From Mycobacterium sp. M26 (lineage in GTDB: Bacteria > Actinomycetota > Actinomycetes > Mycobacteriales > Mycobacteriaceae): a DNA stretch of 64,000 nucleotides. Shown here one piece after another: positions 1-13,298 of this stretch. The stretch's first letter is position 1. Each line of letters opens with the position of its first letter. Made by a program: the position numbers and the translations under genes. The stretch spans positions 563,468 through 627,467 of the forward strand of contig NZ_LN929907.1 in the NCBI RefSeq assembly GCF_001494595.1, read 5' to 3'. The notes under the pieces are model-generated. The model had not been told where the DNA came from, did not search any database, and worked only from the letters and a program-made list of their open reading frames with translations.

Positions 1-1050
1 GCCGAACCACCGCCGCCGCCGGACCAACCGTCCAACGGACCCGGCGATCCCGACCCCGGCGGCCCGGAGGATCCCGAGGTTCCACCGCCGGCGCCGGGTG
101 CCCCCGACGGCGTGGCCGGGGTGGCACCGCACTCGACGATCATCTCGATCCGGCAGTCCTCGCGCGCCTACGAACCGGAGAACCCGTCACCCGGCGACAA
201 CGAAGCGCGCAAGAAGGCCGGCACGGTGGCCACCTTGGCCAGCGCCATCGTGCACGCCGCCAACATGGGCGCGAAGGTCATCAACATCAGCGTCACGGCG
301 TGCGTTTCGGCAGCCGACCCACTCGATCAGCGGGCCATCGGCGCCGCCGTCTGGTACGCCGCAACCGTCAAGGACGCCGTGATCGTCGCCGCCGCGGGCA
401 ATGAGGGTGAGGACGGGTGCGCGCAGAATCCCTCGTTCGATCCGCTGAACACCAATGACCCCCGTGACTGGCATCAGGTCAAGACGGTGTCCTCGCCGTC
501 TTGGTTCTCCGACTATGTGCTCTCGGTCGGAGCCGTCGACAACACCGGCGCGCCGATCAGCAAGAGCCTGGCCGGCCCGTGGGTGGCCGCCGCGGCGCCC
601 GGTGTCGGCATCATGGGTCTGTCGCCGCAGACCGGCGGCCCGGTCAACGCATATCCGCCGGTGCGGCCGGGGGAAAAGAACATGCCGTTCTGGGGCACCA
701 GCTTCTCGGCCGCCTACGTCAGTGGCGTCGCCGCGCTGGTGCGGGCGAAGTACCCGAATCTCACTGCCAACCAGGTGATCCACCGGATTCTGCAGACCGC
801 GCACAACCCGCCTCGCGGCGTCGACAATCAGGTGGGCTATGGAGTGGTGGATCCTGTTGCGGCGCTGACCTTCAACGTTCCACCAGGTGACGCTCTGGCG
901 CCGGGATCGAAGACCCGCGTCGTGCCGCCGCCGGCACCGCCGGCCGCTCCGGACCACCGGGCCCGCAATGTCGCGCTCGGCTTTGCCGGTGCGGTCCTGG
1001 GCGCGGTGCTGCTGGCCGCCATCATCGGCCGGGCGAGGCGGGCCCGATGA
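1..1050 (+). CDS. mycP2: Mycosin MycP2, subtilisin-like protease of ESX-2 (5' truncated by window)
   Basis: Membrane-anchored S8 serine protease of a type VII (ESX) secretion system. The open frame runs from base 1, so the signal peptide and the catalytic Asp and His lie outside the window. The visible part opens with a Pro/Gly/Asp-rich loop, followed by the family block APHSTIISIRQSSRAY. The catalytic Ser lies in GTSFSAAYVSG near base 700. One C-terminal membrane helix ends in RARRAR. The loop ending PPPAPGAPDGV and the text around VINISVTAC match MycP2 of M. tuberculosis as I remember it better than MycP1, MycP3 or MycP5. The stop overlaps the eccE start by ATGA. The order mycP-eccE-eccA occurs in both ESX-2 and ESX-5, so sequence decides for ESX-2. 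Confidence 0.9.
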   Translation, partial: AEPPPPPDQPSNGPGDPDPGGPEDPEVPPPAPGAPDGVAGVAPHSTIISIRQSSRAYEPENPSPGDNEARKKAGTVATLASAIVHAANMGAKVINISVTACVSAADPLDQRAIGAAVWYAATVKDAVIVAAAGNEGEDGCAQNPSFDPLNTNDPRDWHQVKTVSSPSWFSDYVLSVGAVDNTGAPISKSLAGPWVAAAAPGVGIMGLSPQTGGPVNAYPPVRPGEKNMPFWGTSFSAAYVSGVAALVRAKYPNLTANQVIHRILQTAHNPPRGVDNQVGYGVVDPVAALTFNVPPGDALAPGSKTRVVPPPAPPAAPDHRARNVALGFAGAVLGAVLLAAIIGRARRAR

Positions 1051-2582
1051 GGCGTCAGACTGTTCAGCTCGCGGTGATCGTCGCAGTGCTTCTGCTCGGC
1101 TTCGTCGGCTGGGTTGTCGGTGAGTTCATCGGCGCCGGTATCGGGTTGGCGCTCGGGCTGATCCTGTTCGCCATCCCGTGGCGGCGTCAGCCGCTGTGGT
1201 CCTGGGCGTCGCTGTACCTGCGGCGCAACCGGGCGATCGGACTGGCTGAGCCGGTGACCGTGGCCAACGACCGTTCCGGCGGCGGGGTGCGCTTTCAGGA
1301 CGGGGTGGCCATCGTCGCGGTCCAACTGCTCGGGAAGGCCCACACACCAACGATTTTCACCGGCTCCACCTCGACCGAAACACGCAATACCGTCGACGTG
1401 ACCGAGCTGCTGCCAGCGATGCACCAGAGCCTCGGGCTGACCATCGAATCGCTGAGCGTGGTCAGTGCCGGGTCGCGGAGGCGCAGCACGGGGGACTATC
1501 CGCGGGTGTACGACACCCTCATCGGAACCCCGCCGTATGCGGGCCAGCGGGAGACCTGGCTGGTGATCCGGCTCGGTGCCCTGGCCAACGCCGACGCCCT
1601 GCAGTGGCGGACGACCGTCGGCACCGCCGCCCTGGCAGCCGCGCAGCGCATCGCTGCAGGATTGCGCTGCAACGGGATTCGGGCCAAGGTCGCCACCGCC
1701 ACCGACATGGTGGAATTGGAGCGGCGGCTGGGCCGAAGCGCTCTCGAACCGCACAATCAGCGCTGGCATTCGGTCCGCAGCGATGGCGGCTGGCTGACCA
1801 CGTACGCCTACCAACCGCGCGACATCAGCGCCGAGGTGCTGGCGCAGGCCTGGGCGTTGCGCGCGGACGGGATCATCCAGAACATCACCCTGTTTCCGGA
1901 CGGCACGGCCACCGCCACCATCACAGTGCGCAGTGCGCAACCGCCCACCGCACCGCCGAGTGTCACCCTCAAGACGCTGCCCGGCGAACAGGCCGCCGCC
2001 GTCGCGGCCAACCTGTGCGGCCCGCGGCCCCGGGTCCGAGGCCTTACGCGCGGCCGACTCCCCGCGACCCTGCTGCTGCCCGTTGGACCCTCGGGCGTGC
2101 TGCTGGGCAAGGTCGCCGCCGGCGACCGGATGCTCCTGCCGATGGGCGATCCCGGCGAGTTCAGCCGCATCCACATCGCCGCCGAAGACGCCATCGCCAA
2201 ACGGATCATCGTGCGCACCGCCGGTGCGGGCGACCGGATCACTGTGCACACCCGGGATCTGACCCGCTGGGACAGCGTGCGGATGCCGCATATCGCAGTC
2301 AGCGATCTGCCCCGCCCGGCGTCCGGCACCACGGTCAGCGTGGTGGACGGCACGGTGTCGCCGGCTCCCCGGCCCAACACCGTGATCTCGGTTGGCCGCC
2401 CGGGAGAGGCCCCCCGCGGTATGGCCGACGTCGTCATCGCCCAGACGGGCCCGGCCATGGTGGAGGTCAGCGCCGCGGGCCAGGTGTACGACGTCGAGGT
2501 CGAACTCTTCCGCGCTGAGAACCGTTACGTGTCAAACGAACCGATGAGTCTGCGGCCCTCGGAACTGGAACTGGCGGACTAG
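1047..2582 (+). CDS. eccE2: ESX-2 membrane-complex component EccE2
   Basis: EccE subunit, peripheral part of the inner-membrane ESX pore complex. The 511-residue protein has two adjacent N-terminal membrane helices (about residues 7-24 and 27-44), then a soluble domain typical of the family. The block LLLPVGPSGVLLGK near residue 345 resembles the equivalent region of EccE1/EccE2. EccE5 is shorter (about 406 residues, from memory), and EccE2 about 537, so length also favours ESX-2. The ATG overlaps the mycP stop (ATGA), and eccA starts 3 bases after its stop, so the three genes form one translationally coupled operon. Confidence 0.85.
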   Translation: MRRQTVQLAVIVAVLLLGFVGWVVGEFIGAGIGLALGLILFAIPWRRQPLWSWASLYLRRNRAIGLAEPVTVANDRSGGGVRFQDGVAIVAVQLLGKAHTPTIFTGSTSTETRNTVDVTELLPAMHQSLGLTIESLSVVSAGSRRRSTGDYPRVYDTLIGTPPYAGQRETWLVIRLGALANADALQWRTTVGTAALAAAQRIAAGLRCNGIRAKVATATDMVELERRLGRSALEPHNQRWHSVRSDGGWLTTYAYQPRDISAEVLAQAWALRADGIIQNITLFPDGTATATITVRSAQPPTAPPSVTLKTLPGEQAAAVAANLCGPRPRVRGLTRGRLPATLLLPVGPSGVLLGKVAAGDRMLLPMGDPGEFSRIHIAAEDAIAKRIIVRTAGAGDRITVHTRDLTRWDSVRMPHIAVSDLPRPASGTTVSVVDGTVSPAPRPNTVISVGRPGEAPRGMADVVIAQTGPAMVEVSAAGQVYDVEVELFRAENRYVSNEPMSLRPSELELAD

Positions 2583-2585
2583 CTG

Positions 2586-4439
2586 ATGACCAGCAGCACC
2601 TCGACCGCCGCCGCCCGCCGTCAGTTCGACCAGGCGATGGCGGCCCTGGACACCGACCTCGGCACCGCCCTGAGGTCCTTCCGCGAGGCCACCGCCACCG
2701 ATCCCTCGATGGCCGACGCCTGGCTGGGCCGGATCGCCGCCGGCGATGACGCCCTGGACACCCTGCAGCAGCTGTACGCCTACGGTGCCCGGCTGCATCG
2801 CGAATGCAACCGCCTCGGCGTCCGGTTGGCCGCGCCGATCAAAGCAGGCCCCTACCTGTCGATCACCGTCACCGAGGCCTCCCACGCCGGACTCGCACTG
2901 GCCAGCGCGCTCATCGACGACAAGCAGTTCGAGAAGGCCGAGGCCGTGCTCGACGACGCGGCGCTGTTGGACAGCTGGGAGAATCATCAGTGGCAGCAGT
3001 ACATCCGCGCCTATCTGATGTTCGCCACCCAGCGTTGGCCTGACGTGATCGCCGAGGCCGCCAAAGTCCTTCCTCCGCAGGCGATCATCATGTCCGCAGT
3101 CACCGCGGGCACCAACGCGCTGGCCGCCCACGCCGCCGCCCACCTCGGCCAGGCCCGAGTCGCCCTGGACTGGGCTGACCGGGTGGAACTGCGCGCCGGT
3201 CGGGCGGGTACGGGCGAAGCCCGCAGGCACAGTCTCCTCGATACCGCAGTCACCGCCATCGATCCGCTCGAATTCCCCTTGATCGCCGCTGATCTCGCCT
3301 ACGCACGGGGAATGGCGCATCGCCAGCTCGGCGAAGAGGACAAGGCGCAGATCTGGCTGTCCAAGGCCACCATCAACGGCGTGCTGATCGAACCGGCCAA
3401 GCAGGCGTTGTCCGATCCGCGGTTGCAGCTGGTGGTCACCGACGAGGACACCATCAATAGCCGGACCAACAAGTGGGACGTCAGCACCGAACAGTCCGAG
3501 CAGGAGCGCGCCGAAGAGGAGAACGCCGAACGCCGCGCCGAACTGCTGGCCGAGGGTCGCGCACTGCTCAACAACCAGGTAGGCCTGTCCGAGGTCAAGC
3601 GTGCGGTCGCCGAACTGGAGGACCAGATCGAGGTGCGGGCACTCCGGCTTGCCCACGGCCTGCCGGTGACCAACCAGACCAACCACATGCTGCTGGTCGG
3701 CCCGCCCGGTACCGGAAAGACCACCACCGCTGAGGCATTGGGCAAGATCTATGCCGGGCTGGGCATCGTGCGGCATCCCGAGATCATCGAGGTCAAGCGC
3801 GCCGACTTCTGCGGCGAGCACATCGGATCGTCAGGTCCCAAGACCAACGAGCTGATCAACCGCTCGCTGGGCCGAATCCTGTTCATGGACGAGTTCTACA
3901 GCCTTGTCGAGCGTCACCACGACGGTCGGCCCGACATGATCGGTATGGAAGCTGTCAACCAGTTGCTGGTGGCACTCGAAGTGCACCGCTTCGACTTCTG
4001 CTTCATCGGTGCGGGCTACGAGAAGGAAGTCGACGAGTTCCTCACCGTGAACCCGGGTTTGGCCGGACGGTTCAACCGCAAGCTGCGGTTCGAGTCCTAT
4101 AGCCCGGACGAGATCGTCGAAATCGCCGTCCGCTACGGCCAACCCCGCGCCACCGTCATCGACCCGGCCGCCCGTGATGCACTCAACGCCGCGTGCCGGA
4201 ATCTGCGGGCCTACCTGGCGCCTGACGGCACCCACGGCATCGACGTCATGCAGAACGGCCGGTTCGCCCGCAACGTCGTCGAGCGCGCCGAGCGGCTGCG
4301 TGATTCCCGGGTGGCCGCCCAGAACCGGACCAACCGCGGCTCGGTGACGGTGGAAGATCTGGAGACGCTGCGCACCCAGGACGTCGTCGACGCCGTCATC
4401 GCGGCCTGCGCCGAAAAGCATGTGCCGGTGGAACTGTGA
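2586..4439 (+). CDS. eccA2: ESX-2 AAA+ ATPase EccA2
   Basis: Cytosolic CbbX-type AAA+ ATPase of a type VII secretion system, thought to act on ESX substrates or their chaperones. The 617-residue protein has an N-terminal TPR-like helical domain (about residues 1-280), a linker rich in Glu/Arg, Walker A GPPGTGKTT at about 371-379 and Walker B ILFMDEF at about 431. The stretch WLSKATINGVL and the following VVTDE linker match EccA2 (Rv3884c) in my memory, and the length is close to its 619 residues. It is the last gene of the ESX operon. A kinase gene converges on it with only 6 bases between the two stops. Confidence 0.88.
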   Translation: MTSSTSTAAARRQFDQAMAALDTDLGTALRSFREATATDPSMADAWLGRIAAGDDALDTLQQLYAYGARLHRECNRLGVRLAAPIKAGPYLSITVTEASHAGLALASALIDDKQFEKAEAVLDDAALLDSWENHQWQQYIRAYLMFATQRWPDVIAEAAKVLPPQAIIMSAVTAGTNALAAHAAAHLGQARVALDWADRVELRAGRAGTGEARRHSLLDTAVTAIDPLEFPLIAADLAYARGMAHRQLGEEDKAQIWLSKATINGVLIEPAKQALSDPRLQLVVTDEDTINSRTNKWDVSTEQSEQERAEEENAERRAELLAEGRALLNNQVGLSEVKRAVAELEDQIEVRALRLAHGLPVTNQTNHMLLVGPPGTGKTTTAEALGKIYAGLGIVRHPEIIEVKRADFCGEHIGSSGPKTNELINRSLGRILFMDEFYSLVERHHDGRPDMIGMEAVNQLLVALEVHRFDFCFIGAGYEKEVDEFLTVNPGLAGRFNRKLRFESYSPDEIVEIAVRYGQPRATVIDPAARDALNAACRNLRAYLAPDGTHGIDVMQNGRFARNVVERAERLRDSRVAAQNRTNRGSVTVEDLETLRTQDVVDAVIAACAEKHVPVEL

Positions 4440-4445
4440 GAGCAG

Positions 4446-5288
4446 TCAGCGCAGACTGAGCGCGGCGAAAGCCAGCTCACTGGCGCTGTGGTAGCGCGCG
4501 GCGGGGTCCTTGGCCATCGCGGTGGCGATCACCTCGTCGGCCGCCGCCGGCAGCCACGGTGCATACCGCGTCACGGGCGGAACCTCCCGATGTAGATGTG
4601 CCTGCACCACAGCGTCTTTGGACCCGGCATCGAAGAACGGCGGCTTGCCGGTCAACAGCCGGAACAGTGCCGCGCCCAGCGAGTACACATCGGACAGGCG
4701 GTCGACGGGCAGCCCGCGCAGCATCTCCGGGGATGCGTAGGCGGCGCTGGCCAGGACGGTCCCGTGCCGGCCGGACGGGGTGCGGTCATCGGTGCTGCGC
4801 GCCAGCCCGAAGTCGGCGAGCAGCACCCGTTCGCCCTGGGCCAGAAGGAAATTGGGCGGCTTGACGTCACCGTGCACCACGCCGTGGGCGTGGGCGTAGT
4901 CCAGCGCAGTGGCCGCCTCGCCGATGATGTGCACCGCCCGCTGCGGTGGCATGCGCCCGGCCCGCAACTCCCGGTCGGCGTCCGTGCCGGGGACGTAGTG
5001 CATCGCCATCCACAGGATGCCCTCGGCCGTCTCGCCATGGCCGTACACCGCGACGATGTTGGGGTGGTGCAGTGACTCGGCCCAGCGGGCCTCCTCGGTG
5101 AAGCGCCGCCGATACGCCGGATCAGCGGACACCGCGGCGTTGAGCACCTTGAGCGCGACCCGTTGCCGGGAATCCCATTGGCGGGCAACGCACACCGTGC
5201 CCATCCCGGCCGAGCCGATGATCCCTTCGATCACGTAGCCGTCGACGCGGGTGCCCGGGCCGACGAGGCTAGCGGCTGTCCGGTCCAC
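4446..5288 (-). CDS. Soluble serine/threonine protein kinase (Hanks type), non-RD
   Basis: The 280-residue protein is almost only a Hanks-type kinase domain. It has a Gly loop GSAGMG at 25-30, the ATP-anchoring Lys47 in VALKV, a catalytic loop HGDVKPPN with Asp141, the DFG Asp159, and ASPEM in place of APE. The usual HRD is HGD, so it is a non-RD kinase, but all catalytic residues are present. I see no transmembrane helix or extracellular sensor, unlike most mycobacterial Pkn proteins. Its ATG overlaps the end of the upstream MinD-like gene by 20 bases, so the two are probably co-translated. ESX-related substrates are possible from context only. I do not recall a kinase at this position in M. 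tuberculosis. Confidence 0.85.
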   Translation of the reverse strand: MDRTAASLVGPGTRVDGYVIEGIIGSAGMGTVCVARQWDSRQRVALKVLNAAVSADPAYRRRFTEEARWAESLHHPNIVAVYGHGETAEGILWMAMHYVPGTDADRELRAGRMPPQRAVHIIGEAATALDYAHAHGVVHGDVKPPNFLLAQGERVLLADFGLARSTDDRTPSGRHGTVLASAAYASPEMLRGLPVDRLSDVYSLGAALFRLLTGKPPFFDAGSKDAVVQAHLHREVPPVTRYAPWLPAAADEVIATAMAKDPAARYHSASELAFAALSLR

Positions 5289-6183
5289 GATGCTGGGGGA
5301 GGGTGGCGAAGAACTGGGAGAGCACCGCGGCCACCTCGACGAAGGCCTCCCGGGTGGGTGTCGACATCTCGGTGGTGCTGTTGATCACCCCACCCGGGCG
5401 CAGACCCGGGTCGAACGGAACCTCCACCACCGCCTGACCGCGGGACCGGAACTGCTGGGCCAGGGTGCCGCGGGTGCGTTTGTCGGAATGCCCGTCGGAG
5501 TCGTTGAGCACCACCACCGAGCGCTGCATCAACCCGGTCTTGCCATGGTGGGCAAGCCATTCCATGGTCTGGGCGGCTGCCGACGCACCATCGGGCCACG
5601 GCGAGGACACCACGATCAGCGCATCCATGTCGCGCAGCGCCTCCTGGGTGACCGGCGCGTCCATCGTCGACCCGCAGTCCACGATGGAGATGGTGAAGTG
5701 CCGATCCAGCCGCATGGTGGCCTCACGGTAGATCGCCGGATCGAGAATGCCTCGGCGACTGCCACTTTCACCGGCCAGCACGAACAGGCCGGCGGAGTTG
5801 CTGCCCATCCGGGTCAGCACCTCGGCGAAGGATTGCAGGTTCTTGTTGCGGGCCAGCTCCAGATAGGACCCGTCGGCGCGCGGGTCGATGCGGCTGCCGA
5901 GGCGGCCGAACGCGGTGTCGGCGTCGACGGCGACAACCCGGTCACCCCGGCGCAGTTCGGCCAGCACGGACCCGACGCTGGCGGCCACCGTCGTCTTACC
6001 GACCCCACCCTTGCCCAGCACCCCGATTTTGTAGTGACCCCTCAGCGGCGCGGCCACCATGGCCTCCATCGCCGCCTGGCGGCGCTCGCTGCGCGACGGA
6101 CCGGGATTGACCAGACCGAAGGTGGCCGTATTCAGCGCCCACCGCCAGCCCCGGGTCGGCTTCGGCTTGGCGGCCTGACGCAC
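5269..6183 (-). CDS. MinD/ParA-like ATPase associated with ESX-2 (Rv3888c-like)
   Basis: P-loop ATPase of the MinD/ParA/SIMIBI class, related to the MinD-like proteins found in ESX loci. The 304 residues from the GTG contain a deviant Walker A, GKGGVGKTT (57-65), and the following AVDAD motif. The late segment SSPWPDGASAAAQTMEW resembles Rv3888c, which lies inside ESX-2 of M. tuberculosis (recalled). The GTG start gives no N-terminal tail, whereas the family normally carries a Pro-rich one. Such a tail is encoded just upstream but out of frame (6184-6299), so the gene may be frameshifted. The end overlaps the kinase start, forming a two-gene unit. Function is inferred. Confidence 0.75.
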   Translation of the reverse strand: MRQAAKPKPTRGWRWALNTATFGLVNPGPSRSERRQAAMEAMVAAPLRGHYKIGVLGKGGVGKTTVAASVGSVLAELRRGDRVVAVDADTAFGRLGSRIDPRADGSYLELARNKNLQSFAEVLTRMGSNSAGLFVLAGESGSRRGILDPAIYREATMRLDRHFTISIVDCGSTMDAPVTQEALRDMDALIVVSSPWPDGASAAAQTMEWLAHHGKTGLMQRSVVVLNDSDGHSDKRTRGTLAQQFRSRGQAVVEVPFDPGLRPGGVINSTTEMSTPTREAFVEVAAVLSQFFATLPQHRGPDSR

Positions 6184-6299
6184 CGGCGGGGCGGGCAGCG
6201 GCGGATACGGCGGCTGCGGCGCGGTCGGGCCGGCCCCCGCCCGGCGGGCGGGGGCGCCTGCGGGAAGCGGTCGCGGTCGAAATCGTCGCGGTCGGTCAT
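6184..6299 (-). other. Displaced N-terminal segment of the MinD-like gene (probable frameshift)
   Basis: An ATG at 6299, preceded by GAGAGAG, opens MTDRDDFDRDRFPQAPPPA. Further on, the frame leading into the GTG at 6183 reads AGPTAPQPPYPPLPAPPV, also a natural Pro-rich tail. From ATG to GTG is 116 nt, so one extra base in the C/G-rich tract around 6240-6262 would fuse both into one longer protein. This is either a sequencing or assembly deletion, or a real mutation. Confidence 0.55.
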
Positions 6300-6300
6300 G

Positions 6301-6819
6301 GTCTCTCTCGTGTGCGCGGGTTCCGCTTCAGTATCACTACCCGCGCAATTCCCCAGGTCGGCGCCCAGCTGTTCCTAAGAATCCACTCAGACTTTGCGCA
6401 AAATCCCGGATCGAGGTCGTCGCACGTCATGACCAGCACCAATGGGTGGCGACGTGTGGCGTTTGGCACCACAGGCACCACGGCGCTGCGCTCACAGCAA
6501 ACAGCCCGCCGAACCGGTGATGGACGACCTCGACAGGGCGCACCGGCAATCGGGCGACAACCGGTCACCAAAACGCGACGTAGACGACGGAATCCGTAGC
6601 TGCGGGCGCCAGATCGCTGAGAGCCGGCCAAGACGGCGGTGAGAGACAAGTTAGCCTGCACTAAGTTGGCATGTCAGGCCGTGTTTGTCATATCGTTTTA
6701 CGACTTGTTGACACCACAGTAGGGCCGCCGTTCACCGACGCACGGAGGACCCCCTGACGGGGCGCGGCGACGTTGACGTTTTTGTCGCGCAAATAAAGCT
6801 TGTGAAGGGTCAGGTGCGA
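6301..6819. other. Intergenic region upstream of gltB
   Basis: About 520 bases without a convincing gene. Short frames here lack ribosome sites or family signals. A TTGACA at 6708-6713 could be a -35 element, but I see no good -10 at the right distance. A weak IdeR-like sequence at 6646-6664 matches only 12 of 19 consensus bases. The region probably holds the gltBD promoter and a leader of unknown length. Confidence 0.5.
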
Positions 6820-11386
<4,567 letters not shown>

Positions 11387-11394
<8 letters not shown>

Positions 11395-12853
11395 TCCGAG
11401 TGGCTTCCTGAAGTACACCCATCGCGAACTGCCGACCCGGCGGCCGGTGGACCTGCGCCTCAAGGACTGGAAAGAGGTCTACGAGGACTTCTCCCACGAC
11501 ACCCTGGAGCATCAGGCATCCCGTTGCATGGACTGCGGGATCCCGTTCTGCCACAACGGGTGTCCGCTGGGCAACCTGATCCCGGAGTGGAACGACCTGG
11601 TGTACCGGGACCGGTGGCGCGACGCGATCGAGCGGCTGCACGCCACCAACAACTTCCCGGAGTTCACCGGCCGGCTCTGCCCCGCACCGTGTGAAGCCTC
11701 CTGCGTTCTGGGTATCAATCAGGATCCGGTGACCATCAAGCAGGTCGAGGTCGAGATCATCGACAACGCCTTCGACGAGGGCTGGGTCGTCCCGATGCCC
11801 CCGCATGTCATCACCGGCAAGAAGGTCGCCGTCGTCGGCTCCGGACCGGCCGGCCTGGCCGCCGCCCAGCAGCTGACCCGCGCCGGCCACGATGTCACCG
11901 TCTTCGAACGGGCCGACCGCATCGGTGGACTGCTGCGTTACGGCATCCCCGAGTTCAAGATGGAGAAGCGCCACATCGACCGCCGGCTGGCGCAGATGGA
12001 GGCCGAAGGCACCACCTTCCGGGCCGGCGTCAACGTCGGCGTCGAGATCACCGTCGAGCAGCTGCAGGCCGAGTACGACGCCGTCGTCCTGGCCGGCGGG
12101 GCCACCGCCTGGCGGGACCTGCCGATCCCGGGCCGCCAGTTCGAGGGCATCTACCAGGCGATGGAGTACCTGCCCTGGGCCAACAAGGTTCAGCACGGCG
12201 ACCCGGTGCTCGACGAGGACGGTCAGCCGCCGATCACGGCCAAGGGCAAGAAGGTCATCATCATCGGCGGTGGCGACACCGGTGCGGACTGCCTGGGCAC
12301 CGCCCACCGGCAGGGTGCAACCAGCATCCACCAGTTCGAGATCATGCCGCGCCCGCCGGAGACCCGCGCGGACTCCACCCCGTGGCCGACCTACCCGCTG
12401 ATGTTCCGGGTGTCCTCGGCCCACGAGGAGGGTGGCGAGCGGGTGTTCTCGGTCAACACCGAGAAGTTCCTCGGCAACGAAGGCAAGGTCACCGGCCTGC
12501 GCGCCCACGAAGTGGTCATGAGGGACGGCAAGTTCGAGAAGGTCGACGGGACCGACTTCGAGCTGGAGGCCGATCTGGTGCTGCTGGCGATGGGCTTCGT
12601 CGGACCGGAGCGTCCGGGCCTGCTCACCGACCTCGGGGTCGAGCTCGATCCGCGCGGCAATGTGGCGCGCGGCAAGAACTTCGAGACCTCGGTCAAGGGC
12701 GTCTACGTCGCCGGTGACATGGGCCGCGGCCAGTCGCTGATCGTGTGGGCCATCGCTGAGGGACGCGCTGCCGCCGCCGCGGTGGACCGCTACCTGATGG
12801 GTCACTCGGCGCTGCCGGCGCCGATCAGGCCGACCGCTGCACCGCAGCGCTAG
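11387..12853 (+). CDS. gltD: Glutamate synthase small subunit
   Basis: NADPH-oxidising subunit of GOGAT that passes electrons to GltB. The 488-residue protein starts [19 protein letters not shown], matching Rv3858c. An N-terminal Cys cluster [13 protein letters not shown] carries an iron-sulfur centre. A FAD-binding [13 protein letters not shown] lies near residue 150, an NADPH-binding [11 protein letters not shown] near 300, and the C-terminal FAD motif [17 protein letters not shown] near 445. The start overlaps the end of gltB by 8 bases, so translation is probably coupled. Confidence 0.97.
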
Positions 12854-13087
12854 GCGTCGCTCGTCGAGACTGAACTCCCGCAGAGGATGTGCGAGTAGCG
12901 CTGTGCGTGGGTTCAATCTCGGCGCCGGGGTGAGCCACTTGAACCTCACCTGTCACACCAGAATCATCTGACTTTAGTTCGGCGCGCCTGCGGCAGTTTG
13001 CAGTGTGATCTATGTCTAATTGCTGGACCGGTCGCTGCGGTAAAGTAGTGCTCCGGTCAACAGAAGTCGACCACAGGAGTGATCCTT

Positions 13088-13228
13088 GTGTACCTCAACC
13101 CGATATCTCGCTCGCGGGTCGCGCGTATAGCCTGGTCGTTGTTCCGGCACCCGGTGAAGAGCCGGGCGTTCTCGGAGAAACACGAGCGCCTGGTCACCGC
13201 CGACGAGCTCGTCCGCTTCGGCTTCTAG
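13088..13228 (+). CDS. Small conserved-position protein, 46 aa (Rv3857c position)
   Basis: A 46-residue frame starts at a GTG with an excellent AGGAG 8 bases upstream (13075-13079). The peptide, starting VYLNPISRSRVARIAW and ending VRFGF, is basic with one short hydrophobic patch and no recognisable domain. A perfect intrinsic terminator follows 12 bases after the stop, supporting a real transcription unit. In M. tuberculosis a small gene, Rv3857c, sits between gltD and the PHP gene. The position matches, but I cannot confirm homology. The 234 bases between gltD and this start hold a possible TAAAGT -10 at 13041. Confidence 0.6.
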   Translation: MYLNPISRSRVARIAWSLFRHPVKSRAFSEKHERLVTADELVRFGF

Positions 13229-13240
13229 CAACGGTTTGAC

Positions 13241-13266
13241 ACGGCAGTTGACGCTGCCGTTATTTT
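13241..13266 (+). terminator. Intrinsic terminator
   Basis: ACGGCAG and CTGCCGT form a perfect 7-bp stem with a 6-base loop, followed at once by TTATTTT on the + strand. It follows the 46-residue ORF. The opposite strand lacks a T tract, so it does not serve the converging LLM gene equally well. Confidence 0.75.
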
Positions 13267-13298
13267 GCCGGGCGTTATTGAGCCGTTATCTGGCTCGG

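Noticed and set aside
837..2291. Long - strand frame opposite eccE2
   Set aside because: Antisense shadow of a GC-rich gene; composition rich in Arg/Gly/Gln without domain.
1..4439. Assignment of the secretion genes to ESX-5
   Set aside because: Gene order fits, but MycP loop, EccE length and EccA linker resemble ESX-2.
6296..6661. 121-codon - strand frame in the gltB upstream region
   Set aside because: Arg/Pro-rich random composition and overlaps the MinD start region; no ribosome site.
6646..6664. Possible IdeR box before gltB
   Set aside because: Only 12 of 19 consensus bases match and symmetry is poor.
6802..6819. GTG at 6802 as gltB start
   Set aside because: Adds six residues not shared with recalled orthologues; ATG 6820 has a better ribosome site.
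12907..12920. GGTTCAATCTC resembling a tRNA T loop
   Set aside because: No acceptor, D or anticodon stem can be folded around it.
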